A DNA stretch of 5,269 nt, from positions 1 through 5,269 of the forward strand of contig NZ_CALGRE010000020.1 of the NCBI RefSeq assembly GCF_937958975.1, read 5' to 3'. Positions within the stretch are counted from its first letter, which is position 1. Each line of letters begins with the position of its first letter. This DNA is from an uncultured Eubacterium sp. Its GTDB lineage: Bacteria; Bacillota; Clostridia; Lachnospirales; Lachnospiraceae. A model generated the notes under the pieces. It was not told the origin of the DNA and made no database searches. It was given only the letters and a program-made list of their open reading frames with translations. Below, piece by piece: positions 5,210 to 5,269 of the stretch. The position numbers were made by a program, and so were the translations under genes.

Positions 5210-5269
5210 ATGAAAAAATAGGACCCGAAATCAGCAAATATTGTTACGCAACGAGCAAAAGCTCACGTT
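5210..5269 (+). pseudogene. Partial, frameshifted start of a MobC-like relaxosome gene
   Basis: An ATG at 5210 is followed by six As and then TAGG, so the direct frame is Met-Lys-Lys-stop. If one A is removed, the frame becomes MKNRTRNQQILLRNEQKLT and runs to the window edge. That resembles the N-terminus of Firmicute MobC-type relaxosome proteins, which typically read (K)NRxRNxQIxLRxxxxE. This would fit the position after DUF3846. Possible explanations are a real frameshift mutation, a homopolymer sequencing error, or slippage on the A-tract. There is no strong RBS before the ATG, and only about 19 codons are visible, so the assignment is tentative. Confidence 0.4.

Noticed and set aside
1..5269. 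CRISPR array, tRNA or rRNA genes
   Set aside because: I saw no regularly spaced repeats and no tRNA- or rRNA-like conserved stretches on either strand.

Overview
The window looks like a mosaic from a low-GC Firmicute, probably a gut clostridium. That placement rests on AT-rich codon use, strong GGAG-type ribosome binding sites, and a conjugative-element gene set (JAMM, ThiF-like, DUF3846, a MobC-like start) known from such hosts. No RNA gene or species marker is present.

Positions 1-2824, read on the minus strand, are a very AT-rich peptide (RiPP) biosynthesis cluster. In transcription order it holds an HprK-like kinase lacking a convincing start (2824-2093), a small lasso B2-type cysteine protease (2076-1591), a 41-residue precursor (1556-1431), a perfect 18-bp-arm hairpin (1365-1329), and a radical SAM/SPASM maturase (1306-20). 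A GGAGGAG at 11-5 suggests another gene just left of the window. The precursor leader matches the lasso leader spacing (F-x-x-P, then G at +6 and T six residues later). The core carries Asp at ring-closing positions plus a C-terminal Trp-Asp-Asn-Cys tail. No lasso cyclase (C) or leader-binding protein (RRE/B1) is visible; a radical SAM enzyme occupies the place after the precursor. A lasso-type leader/protease pair joined to a radical SAM maturase is the most interesting signal here.

Positions about 2910-5269, on the plus strand, are visibly more GC-rich and carry genes of a conjugative or mobilizable element. They are a JAMM/MPN metalloprotease-like protein overlapped by 4 bp by an E1/ThiF-like adenylyltransferase, a DUF3846 protein, and at the right edge the apparent start of a MobC-like relaxosome gene broken by one extra A.

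Two scars interrupt this element. At about 2825-2925 the RiPP cluster meets the JAMM gene, and both genes seem to lack their natural 5' ends. At about 4576-4745 a translationally coupled start (eight codons including stop) runs into AT-rich DNA holding the 3' remnant of an unidentified minus-strand gene. The simplest reading is a mobile element whose backbone has taken up a peptide cluster by insertion or recombination.
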